A stretch of 64,000 nucleotides of DNA from positions 1 to 64,000 of the forward strand of contig JAGOJU010000012.1 of NCBI GenBank assembly GCA_017994935.1, in the 5' to 3' direction. The notes beneath the pieces are model-generated. The model worked only from the letters and a program-made list of their open reading frames with translations. It did not search any database and was not told the DNA's origin. The DNA comes from Opitutaceae bacterium (lineage in GTDB: Bacteria > Verrucomicrobiota > Verrucomicrobiia > Opitutales > Opitutaceae). Shown here piece by piece: positions 44,319-54,100 of the stretch. Position 1 is the stretch's first letter, and every line of letters starts with the position of its first letter. A program made the position numbers and the translations under genes.

Positions 44319-45785
44319 CTAGAGGAACGCGACGTTTTGACGGGCAAAACGATTGATGTTGGGAAGCACGATCGGGAGGTCGGTGGCACTCACCCCGAAC
44401 CAGGTGGCGAGGGTCGCGCTGTATTCATCGACGCTTGTGGTCGGGATCCACTGTCCCCGCGAACCCGTATCCTGGACACCGCGCAAGGTCAGGTCCGGCA
44501 TGCGGCCGTAGATATTGCCTCCCTTGACCGCTCCGCCGACAATGATGTGGTGGCTTCCCCAGCCGTGATCGGAGCCGTCGCCATTGGTGTTGTAGGTGCG
44601 GCCGAAATCCGAGGCGGTGAACGCCGTCACCGAATCGGCCAGGCCCATTTCCACCGTGGCGTCGTAGAACGACTTCAGCGAGTTGGAGATGTCGGTGATC
44701 AGATTGGCGTGGGCTCCGGTTGCGGTGGCGCCGGCGGTGACCTGGTTGTCGTGCAAGTCCCATCCGCCGATTCGTGCGAAGAATACCTGACGCTTGAGAC
44801 CGAGCTGTGATCTGGCGGAGATCAGGCGAGCGATGGTGCGCAGCTGCTGCCCCAGGTTGGAGGTCGGGAAGAGATTGTAGGTGTTGGGGAATGCGGATGC
44901 CGCCCCGGCAGTACTGGTGCTCAGTATCGAGGCCAGGAGTCCGCTGTCGGCGATCGCTTCCTTTGTCATTCCGGCGAAAGCCGTTTCGAAAAGATTGGCC
45001 GAAGGCGAATTCAGAAGATCGTTCATCGCGCGCGTGCGGATGGCGGACACGGAGGTGCCGGACGGATCGGCGGAACCGCTCAGGGCGACGGCCCCGGAGG
45101 GGGAAACCGAGTACTGGGCGACGTTCCTCCCAACCTGAAAGGAATTTTGTCCGTTCAGGGTTATCGACATCGAGATGGTGGGATTCTGATTGAAGGCATT
45201 GGTGATGTCGGCGAGCCGTCCACCCCAGCCTGTTGCGAAAGCCTTGTCCGCAAGGCTGCTCTGCCATTCGACCTGCTGGTCGTTGTGCGAGAAGAGCTGC
45301 GGCGGCAGTGGCACCGAGCGGGCGGAATACTGGGCCTTGGTGGTCGGATAGAGCAGCGTGCCGACATTGGCGAGAACGGCTGCCTTGCCCTGCGTGTAGA
45401 TCGAATGCACGCCGGACAGGGAAGGGTGCAGCCCCCATTGACGACCGTCTCCCGCGGTGTGCGAGATCGGTAATGCGACATTGTTCGGCAATGCGAGCGC
45501 TGTCCGCGATGCGGCGTAGGCGGCGTAGCCGGTGGCGTCGGTCGGGATGATGAGATTGTTGGCGTCGTTGCCGCCTGCGAGGAAGAGGCATACCAGCGCC
45601 TTGAAGTCATCGGCACCCGCCATGCCGGGCACCTGGGGTCCGTTGCCGGGTTGAGCCAGCGCACCGAGGACGCGCAGCTGTGCGAGGGCGGAAAGCATGC
45701 CGGTTGCGCTGACCGCGGCGCAACAGGCACCAAGGAATTTCCTGCGGGACGGGTCGACGGGGGAGGAAGGAATGGTGCGTTTCAT
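44319..45785 (-). CDS. DUF1501 exported protein, copy 1
   Basis: A 488-residue protein of the DUF1501 family, common in Verrucomicrobia and Planctomycetes and related to the sulfatase/alkaline-phosphatase fold. The N-terminus carries a twin-arginine signal (DPSRRKFLGACCAAVSATGM), so it is probably exported folded by Tat. Family segments include LVCLFLAGGNDANNLIIPTD and FGRTYNTNGDGSDHGWGSHH. It is downstream of a DUF1800 gene (15-nt gap), its usual partner. A near-identical copy lies at 49697-51163. Confidence 0.9.
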   Translation of the reverse strand: MKRTIPSSPVDPSRRKFLGACCAAVSATGMLSALAQLRVLGALAQPGNGPQVPGMAGADDFKALVCLFLAGGNDANNLIIPTDATGYAAYAASRTALALPNNVALPISHTAGDGRQWGLHPSLSGVHSIYTQGKAAVLANVGTLLYPTTKAQYSARSVPLPPQLFSHNDQQVEWQSSLADKAFATGWGGRLADITNAFNQNPTISMSITLNGQNSFQVGRNVAQYSVSPSGAVALSGSADPSGTSVSAIRTRAMNDLLNSPSANLFETAFAGMTKEAIADSGLLASILSTSTAGAASAFPNTYNLFPTSNLGQQLRTIARLISARSQLGLKRQVFFARIGGWDLHDNQVTAGATATGAHANLITDISNSLKSFYDATVEMGLADSVTAFTASDFGRTYNTNGDGSDHGWGSHHIIVGGAVKGGNIYGRMPDLTLRGVQDTGSRGQWIPTTSVDEYSATLATWFGVSATDLPIVLPNINRFARQNVAFL

Positions 45786-45800
45786 GAATGAAGCGTAGGT

Positions 45801-48800
45801 TTACGGTTGAGTGGCGCCGTCGGGCGTCGAAATGAGAAGGTAGGCGGCGCTGCGTACCTTTTCGGTTGTAGTGGTATTGGAAGGCATTGCCGCCAGGGCG
45901 GAAACGATCCTGGCGCGATTGGTGCTGCTGGTTGCTGCGCCGTCGAGCCAGAGGTCAAGCTTGTCGACCAGCACCTCCGGAGTTGCGGCCAGCGGAAGGA
46001 GATCCGTCAGGTTCAGGTAAACCGTCGTGCTGTTGTCCGCGCTGCTTGGCTTGTTTGAGTAAAGGAAGCCGTAGAGATAATTGGTGGTCGTGATCGCTGT
46101 CGTCGATGTCAGTATCTGGAACTCCGGTGCGTAGAGGCCGGATGCTGCCAAGGGGCCGGGCTGCACATAGTAGGGTTCGAAGAAATTGAAGACGGTGGGC
46201 GAGCTCAACGCCTGCTGGGAAGTCTGTGCGAATGAGTTGGTGATGACGTACCTGCCGGTGTTGGTTGTGCCGCCCAGGGAACGGAGCAGGGCCGCGGTGC
46301 GGAGCAGGGGTTCCTTCAGCTTCCCGAAGGAACTGACCGCGGCGGCCTCGTCGGAGCGCGCCTCGAAGTCGGTGAGGATTGCCCTCACCACGGCGCCGAG
46401 ATCGCCTCGCACACCGGTGCCATTATTGGCGAATTTCTGGGCCACACGATAGACATAGGCCGGGCTCGGGTTCGCCGTGACGAGGCGCTGGATGAGCTGG
46501 CGGCTGATGAAGGGGCCCGTGTTTGGATGATTGAAAAGTGTGTCCAAGGTGTCATTCAGATCCTTGACGCCACCCTGGCCGGCGGGAATCACCCTGCCGC
46601 CGACGATCGTCTTGGGCCCGTCCTCGTGGTCTGAGGGGAACAGGCGGAGCGGATCAATGTAGTCGCTTCCGTTTGCCGGTGGGTTCCCGCTGCCACCGCC
46701 GGTAAAGGTCGGCCTGGCGGAGTAGTTCTGGGCATAGCCCCAGCCTGTGAAGATCTTTGCCGTTTCAGAAATGGTCGTCTGGTCGTAGGTCGGGATCGGA
46801 AGCCCTTGGGCGTCGAGTCGCAGGGTTCCGTCCGGGTTGAGTTCGACGAGGCCGATTGTGAAAAGCTGCATCACTTCCCGCGCATAGTTCTCGTCCGGCA
46901 GGCTTCCTCCATTGGCCTTCCGGTTGCGCAGGTAGGTCAGGTAGATGCCCATCATCGGGTTTAGCGTGACGTCCTGCAGGAGTTGGCGGAAGTTTCCGAA
47001 CGCGTTCTTGGCAATCACATCGTAGTAATTGGCGGCTCCTTCCTGCCAGCTGTTCACGACACCATTCTGGTCGGAGATCACCATGATCTGCGAAAGCGCG
47101 AACGCGACGCGCTGACGAAGCTGGTCATTTCCCTCGAGCGCAAATTTCCACCATGTGCTCAAGCGGTGGGATTGTCCGGGGCGCGTGTAAAGATTTGTAG
47201 TGGCATTCCTGTTCTGGCCACCCGCATTGTTGGCAGCAAAGTCGGCCATCACAGCGGCACGGTGGGAAGCCGCAGGAATGTTCATCTGATCGGTCAACCA
47301 TGCCTGATAGCCCTTCTGAATGACTTGATCGATCGAGGCCTGAGTTGTGCCGAAAGTGGCCTGGGTGAGGAATCGCGCGGCTTCCTGAGGCGTGGGATTC
47401 ACGAGACTGATGACGGGAGGATCTTCCGGAGGGGTGAAGGCCATGCTGCCGGAGCTCTTCACATAGGCACCCATCAGTTCACCGGTCGGATAGCTTGCGG
47501 ACTCCACGCTGACAAAAATGCGCCCTTCCTTGAGAGCCTTGACGAGATCGGCCGCCGAGTATTGGCCGCTGTCACGGATGTCCCATTGCACACCCGAGGC
47601 CTGGCCGCTTGGAATCGGGAAGAGATAGGCTGCACCGCTGTCACCGACGCTGCCGTAGCGCAGGTAGGCGACGGTCTGCGGGGAAGACAGCGCAGAGAAG
47701 CTCAGATTGACCAAGGCAAAGCTCTCGTCGGAGCTCAAACGGATGGAGGAACTGCCGTAGGCAACCGAATCGGTGGCGGTCGTGGAGGGCCTGAGAGATG
47801 AAACGAACAGGCTGCCGGGATTGAAGAAGATCGAAACGATCGCCGCGCTGTTAATGGCGGAACCGTAAGCAGAGTTGTACGCGAGGGTGAGGGTGACGGA
47901 CTTGTTGGTGGAACTCGTCTGGGTTGTCGAATAGGGCTTGATCTCCACCGTTGCGCTGCTCGCACCTGCAGGGATGGTGACGGAGCCGGGGACATTGACG
48001 AAATCGACGCCACCCACGGCGGAGCCGGAGAGTGTGTAGGAAACCGTGAGTGCCTGTGTCGTCGGTCCCGTGCGGGTAATGGTGAAGACCCCCGGGCTCG
48101 CGCCGGCGGACGTGTCAGTCGAAGGCTTGGACGCGAGGACGCTGACCAGTGGCAGATTTGAGGGCGTCAAGTCGTACGCCTCCACGAGAGCCACGCCGGT
48201 GGTGTTTCCGATACCACTGACCTGAATGGTATAACCGCCTGGAGCGAGGTCGATCATCAATGCCGAGTCGAGGCTGCTTGGGCTTGCAAGAGGGAACGCG
48301 CCGTAGGCCTTGGCCGCGGCTGTCAGGGTGGTGGCGGTGTTGGCATCGGAACCCCAATTGTCGTTGCTTGCGATCTGTGTGCCGGCTGAGTTGAGAATCG
48401 CCATCGTCGGATTGGCGAGAGGGTTGGCGACCTGAAATTCGGAGAGTGTCGGTCCAACGGCGCGAACCATCAACCGGCGGACGCCGGAGCCTGGTGCAAC
48501 AACGAGGCCGGCGATCACGATATTGGCGCCAGTCTGGACCTCGGCCCGGGTGGAGAGATTGATCATCTGTGGGGCTCCGGTCACGTCGTACACTTCCGCG
48601 AGCACCATGCCGGTGGTAGTGCCGGAACCGGTGACCTTCACCGTGTATCCACCTGGAGCTAGCGTGGCGAGCAGGGCGGCATCGTTGTCGTTCGTGAACG
48701 AAAAGGCGCCGACTGAAGAGAAGTCGGCGGCCGTCGCGAGGGAACCCCCGATGGAAACCTTCCAGTTGTCGTTTTCGAGAATTTTGACCTGATCGCTGTT

Positions 48801-49085
48801 GTAGACTTCGATGCGCGGATTCGGCAGCACCTGCGCAGCGGGGATTCCGATTGCGGGTTGGGAGAGACTCGGTCCAGCTGCGCGGATCAGCACCTGTTTC
48901 GATCCGCCGGGTCCGATCACGAAGCCGGTGATGACGGCGTTGTTGTCGCCCGTGCCGACGCGTGCGCGGGTGGAAATATTTATCAGCCGCTGATCGTACT
49001 GCGCACCCGGGCTGATGGGTACGATTGAAATGCAGGCAAGGAATCCGAGCGCACAAGCAAGGATGCGCGGTTTCGTCGTATTCAT
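45801..49085 (-). CDS. DUF1800 multidomain exported protein, copy 1
   Basis: A 1094-residue protein with a Sec signal peptide. In order: two repeated beta domains (about 28-165 and 168-300; each opens with LINISTRARV or MINLSTRAEV and contains an RAAGPSLSQ or RAVGPTLSEF element), a Calx-beta domain (about 310-410, ending in SATVEIKPYS), a CHRD domain (about 430-545, with VQWDIRDSGQYSAADLVKAL and PTGELMGAYV), and DUF1800 (about 560-1090, with ARFLTQATFGTTQASID and FALSQIMVISDQ). The ATG 49085 starts the signal peptide. Likely a large envelope or secreted protein acting with DUF1501. Confidence 0.88.
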   Translation of the reverse strand: MNTTKPRILACALGFLACISIVPISPGAQYDQRLINISTRARVGTGDNNAVITGFVIGPGGSKQVLIRAAGPSLSQPAIGIPAAQVLPNPRIEVYNSDQVKILENDNWKVSIGGSLATAADFSSVGAFSFTNDNDAALLATLAPGGYTVKVTGSGTTTGMVLAEVYDVTGAPQMINLSTRAEVQTGANIVIAGLVVAPGSGVRRLMVRAVGPTLSEFQVANPLANPTMAILNSAGTQIASNDNWGSDANTATTLTAAAKAYGAFPLASPSSLDSALMIDLAPGGYTIQVSGIGNTTGVALVEAYDLTPSNLPLVSVLASKPSTDTSAGASPGVFTITRTGPTTQALTVSYTLSGSAVGGVDFVNVPGSVTIPAGASSATVEIKPYSTTQTSSTNKSVTLTLAYNSAYGSAINSAAIVSIFFNPGSLFVSSLRPSTTATDSVAYGSSSIRLSSDESFALVNLSFSALSSPQTVAYLRYGSVGDSGAAYLFPIPSGQASGVQWDIRDSGQYSAADLVKALKEGRIFVSVESASYPTGELMGAYVKSSGSMAFTPPEDPPVISLVNPTPQEAARFLTQATFGTTQASIDQVIQKGYQAWLTDQMNIPAASHRAAVMADFAANNAGGQNRNATTNLYTRPGQSHRLSTWWKFALEGNDQLRQRVAFALSQIMVISDQNGVVNSWQEGAANYYDVIAKNAFGNFRQLLQDVTLNPMMGIYLTYLRNRKANGGSLPDENYAREVMQLFTIGLVELNPDGTLRLDAQGLPIPTYDQTTISETAKIFTGWGYAQNYSARPTFTGGGSGNPPANGSDYIDPLRLFPSDHEDGPKTIVGGRVIPAGQGGVKDLNDTLDTLFNHPNTGPFISRQLIQRLVTANPSPAYVYRVAQKFANNGTGVRGDLGAVVRAILTDFEARSDEAAAVSSFGKLKEPLLRTAALLRSLGGTTNTGRYVITNSFAQTSQQALSSPTVFNFFEPYYVQPGPLAASGLYAPEFQILTSTTAITTTNYLYGFLYSNKPSSADNSTTVYLNLTDLLPLAATPEVLVDKLDLWLDGAATSSTNRARIVSALAAMPSNTTTTEKVRSAAYLLISTPDGATQP

Positions 49086-49224
49086 AATTTGGGAAGGCAA
49101 ATCACGTGGGGATGGAATGACTATCGTCGGATTGAACCGACTCATCAATTGGAATTGGGCGTCTTGCGGATACACCCCAAGCACAGTGAGAGATTATTAT
49201 CAATGACGCCAGATCGGCGGAAGC

Positions 49225-49240
49225 CGTTTCACGGGAAACA
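49225..49240. other. parS-like palindrome
   Basis: CGTTTCACGGGAAACA matches the widely conserved bacterial ParB-binding site TGTTTCACGTGAAACA at 14 of 16 positions, with the inverted arms GTTTC and GAAAC intact. It lies in non-coding DNA. One of the two mismatches falls within the central CACGTG, which is important for ParB recognition, so binding may be weak. No parAB genes are in the window. Confidence 0.35.
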
Positions 49241-49432
49241 ACCGTTTTAAGCCATTTGATTGCATAAATGGAAACGCCCCTGAGTGTGTTGGTAAATCAC
49301 TGGTCCTGAATTTTCGGGGGCGCGAAAGGACGGTTGGGGCGGTGGGCGTGACGGACGGAGGAACGGTTTCCTGTGGAAGTATCGCAGGTGATTGTATCGC
49401 GTGTGAAAAGCAGAACGGCGGGAGCCTGAAGG

Positions 49433-49452
49433 AAAACCCCAGGTGACTGGGG
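49433..49452 (-). terminator. Intrinsic terminator candidate after DUF1501 copy 2
   Basis: A perfect 6-bp stem CCCCAG/CTGGGG with a 4-nt loop (49437-49452) is followed on the minus strand by TTTT (49436-49433). It lies about 245 nt past the stop of DUF1501 copy 2 and could end that operon. Confidence 0.4.
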
Positions 49453-49696
49453 TCTTGCCGCCGGTGCTGATCAGACACATCGGGAAGGGATTGGTTCAGT
49501 GTCGTGGAGAGCATTGCATCCCTTTGTACCGAGGTGGCGCTCACATTGGGAGAGGGGAACGGTGTGATGCGCAGCTGCCTCACCTCGCCGCATAAGATCA
49601 TCAAGCCACCATTGGAGACCTGCCAGTGCTCCCGCCTGGCCCGATTGAATTTCGCGCCGCGTACAATCCGATTGGGCTTTCCGCGCGCTTGAAAAC

Positions 49697-51163
49697 TTAG
49701 AGGAAGGCGACGTTCTGGCGGGCGAACCGGTTGATGTTTGGAAGGACGGTGGCGAGGTCGGTGGCGCTGACTCCGAACCAGGTGGCGAGCGTCGCGCTGT
49801 ATTCGTCAACGCTCGTGGTTGGGATCCACTGTCCGCGGGTGCCGGTGTCCTGCACTCCTCGCAGCGCAAGGTCCGGCATGGTGCCGTAGAGGTTCCCGCC
49901 CTTGACTGCCCCGCCGAGAATGAAGTGGTGGCTCCCCCATCCGTGATCGGAGCCGTCACCGTTGGTGTTGTAGGTGCGCCCGAAATCCGACGCGGTGAAG
50001 GTGGTCACCGAATTGGCTAGTCCCATTTCCACGGTGGCGTCGTAGAACACCTTCAGCGAGTTGGAGACATCCGTGAGCAGGTCGGCGTGGGCACCCGTTG
50101 CGGTGGCGCCTGCGGTGACCTGGCTGTCGTGCAGATCCCATCCGCCGAGACGTGCAAAGAAAACCTGCCGTTTGAGGCCCAGTTGTGAGCGTGCCGAAAT
50201 GAGGCGCGCGATCATGCGCAACTGCTGGCCCAGACTGGATGTCGGGAAAAGATTGTAGTTGATGGGAAATGCAGAGCCTGCGCCCTCGGTGGTCGGGTTG
50301 AGGATTGACGCCAGCAGGCTGCTGTCCGCTATGGCTTCGTTCGTTATCCCCGCAAAGGCGGTCTTGAAGAGATTGGCTGAGGGCGAGTTCAACATGTCAT
50401 TCATCGCCCTTGTGCGAACCGCGGCAATGGAAGTGGCCGGAGAACTGGCGGCGCCGCTCAGTGCGACGGCGCCGGTGGGGGCAACCGAAAACTGGGCGAC
50501 GTTGCGTCCCACCTGAAAGGCATTCTGCCCATTCAGGCTGATCGACATCGAGATGGAAGGGTTCTCGTTGAAGGCATTGGTGATGTCGGCAAGCCGCCCT
50601 CCCCAGCCGGTGGAGAATGCCTTGTCGGGAAGGCTGCTCTGCCATTCGACCTGCTGGTCGTTGTGCGAGAAGAGCTGTGGCGGCAATGGGACTGAGCGCG
50701 CGGTGTACTGGGTCTTGGTGGTCGGGTAGAGCAGAGTGCCGACATTCGCGAGAATGGCGGCCTTGCCCTGGGTGTAGATTGAATGAACACCGGACATCGC
50801 GGGGTGAAGCCCCCAAGTCCGTCCGTCTCCAACAGTGGTTGATATCGGCAGCGCTACATTGTTGGGCAGGGCTAGTGCCGTGCGCGCCGCCGCGTAGGCC
50901 GCGTAGCCGGCGGGGTCAGTCGGGAGAATGACATTATTGGCATCGTTGCCGCCAGCGAGGAAAAGGCAGACCAGTGCCTTGTAGTCCTCGGCGCCCGCCA
51001 TGCCGGGAGTTTGGGGCCCGTTGCCCGGTTGTGCCAGCGCACCCAGGACACGCAATTGCGCGAGTGCGGAAAGCATGCCGGTGGCGCTAACGGCCGCGCA
51101 GCAGGCTCCGAGAAATTTCCGGCGCGAAGGATCCAGGGGAGAGTGGGGAGTCGTACGATTCAT
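49697..51163 (-). CDS. DUF1501 exported protein, copy 2
   Basis: A 488-residue DUF1501 protein, paralogous and collinear with copy 1. It shares the Tat motif (DPSRRKFLGACC) and the central NTNGDGSDHGWGSHHF segment. Differences are scattered substitutions, mostly in the middle. No frameshift or truncation is seen, so both copies are probably functional. It follows DUF1800 copy 2 by 15 nt. Confidence 0.9.
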   Translation of the reverse strand: MNRTTPHSPLDPSRRKFLGACCAAVSATGMLSALAQLRVLGALAQPGNGPQTPGMAGAEDYKALVCLFLAGGNDANNVILPTDPAGYAAYAAARTALALPNNVALPISTTVGDGRTWGLHPAMSGVHSIYTQGKAAILANVGTLLYPTTKTQYTARSVPLPPQLFSHNDQQVEWQSSLPDKAFSTGWGGRLADITNAFNENPSISMSISLNGQNAFQVGRNVAQFSVAPTGAVALSGAASSPATSIAAVRTRAMNDMLNSPSANLFKTAFAGITNEAIADSSLLASILNPTTEGAGSAFPINYNLFPTSSLGQQLRMIARLISARSQLGLKRQVFFARLGGWDLHDSQVTAGATATGAHADLLTDVSNSLKVFYDATVEMGLANSVTTFTASDFGRTYNTNGDGSDHGWGSHHFILGGAVKGGNLYGTMPDLALRGVQDTGTRGQWIPTTSVDEYSATLATWFGVSATDLATVLPNINRFARQNVAFL

Positions 51164-51178
51164 GGATGGGGAGGCGGG

Positions 51179-54100
51179 TTAGAGTTGAATGGCGCCATCA
51201 GGCGTCGAAATGAGGAGATAGGCAGCGGCGCGTACCTTGTCCGTCGATGTGGCACTTGCCGGCAATTCATTGATGGCCGAAATCACACGCGCGCGATTCG
51301 TGGCGGTTGTGGCGGCGCCGTTCAGCCAGAGATCAAGTTTGTCGACAAGCGCATCGGGCGTCGCAGCCAGCGGCAGCAGATCGGTCAGGTTCATGTAGAC
51401 CGTTGTGCTGTTGTCCGCACTTGTCGGCTTGTTTGCGTAGACGTAGCCGTACAAATAGTTGGTGGTCGTGATGGCGGTGGTGGAGGTCAGTATCTGGAAC
51501 TCGGGAGCGTAGAGTCCCGATGCCGCCAACTCGCCGGGCTGCACATAGTAGGGCTCAAAGAAATTGAACACGGTGGGTGAACTCAGCGCCTGCTGTGAGG
51601 TGAATTGGAACGAGTTGGTGATCACAAACCGGCCCGTATTCGTCGACGCACCCAGCGCGCGGAAGACCGCCGCGACACGCAGAAGCGGCTCCTTGAGCTT
51701 TCCGAATGAATTCGCGTCCGATGCTGCATCGGAGCGCGCCTCGTAGTCCGTGAGGATCGCTCTCACGACAGCACCCAGATCGCCGCGCACGCCTGAGCCG
51801 TTGTTGGCGAATTTCTGTGCCACACGATAGACATAGGCCGGACTCGGGTTTGCGGTGACGAGACGCTGGATGAGCTGCCTGCAGATGAACGGTCCGGTAT
51901 TGGGATGATTGAAGAGTGCGTCGAGGGTATCGTTCAGATCCTTGAGTCCGCCCTGGCCGGCGGGGATGAGCTTGCCGCCCACGATCGTCTTGGGGCCGTC
52001 CTCGTGTTCTTCGGGAAAGAGACGCAACGGGTCCATATAGTCGCTTCCATTGGCCGGCGGATTGCTGCTTCCGCCCCCAAGGAACGAGGGTCTCGGAGAG
52101 TAGTTCTGCGCGAAGGCCCAGCCGGTGAATATCTTTGCGGTCTCTGAAATCGTCGTCTGGTCGTAGGTGGGAATAGGCAGGCCAAGCGAGTCCAGCCTGA
52201 GCGTCCCATCCGGATTCAGCTCCACGAGACCGATGGTAAAGAGCTGCATCACCTCGCGTGCGTAGTTCTCATCGGGCAGGCTTCCTCCGTTCGCCTTGCG
52301 GTTGCGCAGGTACGTGAGGTAGATACCCATCATCGGACTCAGGGTGACGTCCTGGAGGAGCTGGCGGAAATTGCCGAATGCATTTTTGGCAAGGATGTCG
52401 TAGTAGTTCGCGGTTCCATCCTGCGAGTTTTCGACAACGCCGTTCTGGTCAGATATCACCATGATCTGCGAGAGCGCAAAGGCGACGCGCTGGCGGAGCT
52501 GGTCGTTTCCCTGGAGCGAAAACTTCCACCAGATGTTGAGGCGGTGAGCCTGTCCGGGACGCCTGAAGAGATTCGTATCCGGGTCCCGCCCCTGTCCGCC
52601 GGCGTTGTTGGCAGCGAAGTCCGCCTGGACCGCCTCTTTGTGTGAAGCCGCCGGGATGTTCATCTGGTCCGTGATCCAGGTCTGGTAACCTTTGGCGATC
52701 ACCTCATTGATCGATGCCTCGGTGGGACCAAAGCTGGCCTGACTCAGGAAGCGCGCGGCTTCCGCAGAGGTTGGATTCACGAGACTGATGACGGGCGGAC
52801 TAGCCGGTGGCGTAAAAACCATGCTGCCGACACTCTTGACGAATGCGCCCATCAACTCGCCGGACGGATAGGCGGCCGATTCGATACTGACAAAAATGCG
52901 ACCCTCCTTCAGCGCCTGGACAAGATCTGCGGCGGTGTATTGCCCGCTGTCGCGGATATCCCACTGCACGCCCGAGGCCTGTCCGTTGGGGATCTGGAAA
53001 AGGTAGGGCGCCCCGCTGTCGTTGATCGTGCCGATCCTCAGATAGGCGACCGTTTGCGGCGCGGAAAGCGCGGAGAAGCTGAGGCCGACCAGGGCATACG
53101 TTTCATCGGAACTCAAACGGATCGTGGAACTGCCATAGGCAACGGAACCGGTTGCGGCGGTCGACGGCCGCAGGTTTGAAACATAGAGACTGCCCGGTGT
53201 GTAGAGAATCGAAACGGTTGCCGAGTTGTTTGCCGGCGAATCGTAGTTTGCCTGGTCGACGATGGTGAGTGTGACTCCCTTGGTGGTGGTTGTGGATTGT
53301 GTCGTTGCGTACGGCTTGATCTCGATCGTTGCGCTGCTTGAGCCCGCGGGAATCGTCACGGCGCCAGGCACATTGACAAAGTCAACGCCCGAAACTGCGG
53401 AGCCGGACAGCGTGAAGTAAACCGTAATGGACTGTGTGGTGGCACCTGTTCGCGAGATCGTGAACTCTGCTGGCTTGGCTCCGGAGGTATCGGTGGTGGG
53501 TTTCGTGGCAAGCACGCTGACAAGCGGGGCGGACGAGGGCGTGATGTCGTAGGCCTCCACCAACGCCACACCGCTGGTGCCGCCCACGCCGCTGACCTGG
53601 ATGGTATAACCCCCAGGGGCGAGGTCGACGATCAGGGCCGAGTCGAGGCTGCTGGTGCTGGGAAGAGCGAACGCTCCATTGGATGCGAATGCCGAGGCCA
53701 GGGTGGGCCCGTTTCCATCGGAACCCCAATTGTCATTGCTGGCGATCTGGGTGCCGGAAGAATTGAGAATGGTCATGATTGGGTTGGCCAGGGGATTGGC
53801 CACCTGAAATTCGGAAAGCGTCGGGCCGATTGCACGGATCAGCACCCGGCGCAGACCGGATCCTGGAGCAACAACGAGGCCCGAGATGACAATGTTCGCG
53901 CCGGTCTGAACCTCCGCACGGGTGGAAAGGTTGATCAATTGGGAGGAACCGGAAACGTCGTAGACTTCAACAAGCGCCAGTCCCGTTGATGTTCCCTCGC
54001 CGGTGACGATCACCGTGTAGCTGCCGGGCGCGAGTGTTGCGAGCAGCGCAGCATCATTGTCGCTTGAGAACGGAAAGGCGCCAACGGCACTGAAGTCGGC

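Larger units (their letters stand above)
49086..49696. other. Intergenic region between the two DUF1800/DUF1501 pairs
   Basis: 611 nt without a convincing gene; a 134-codon minus-strand frame has unnatural composition. It contains a parS-like palindrome (49225-49240) and a terminator-like hairpin (49433-49452). The DUF1800 copy 1 promoter should lie at its left end, but no clear hexamers were identified. Confidence 0.6.

Noticed and set aside
49200..49604. 134-codon minus-strand frame between DUF pairs
   Set aside because: Composition is not protein-like and the frame crosses the parS-like site and a hairpin; no start context or neighbour linkage.
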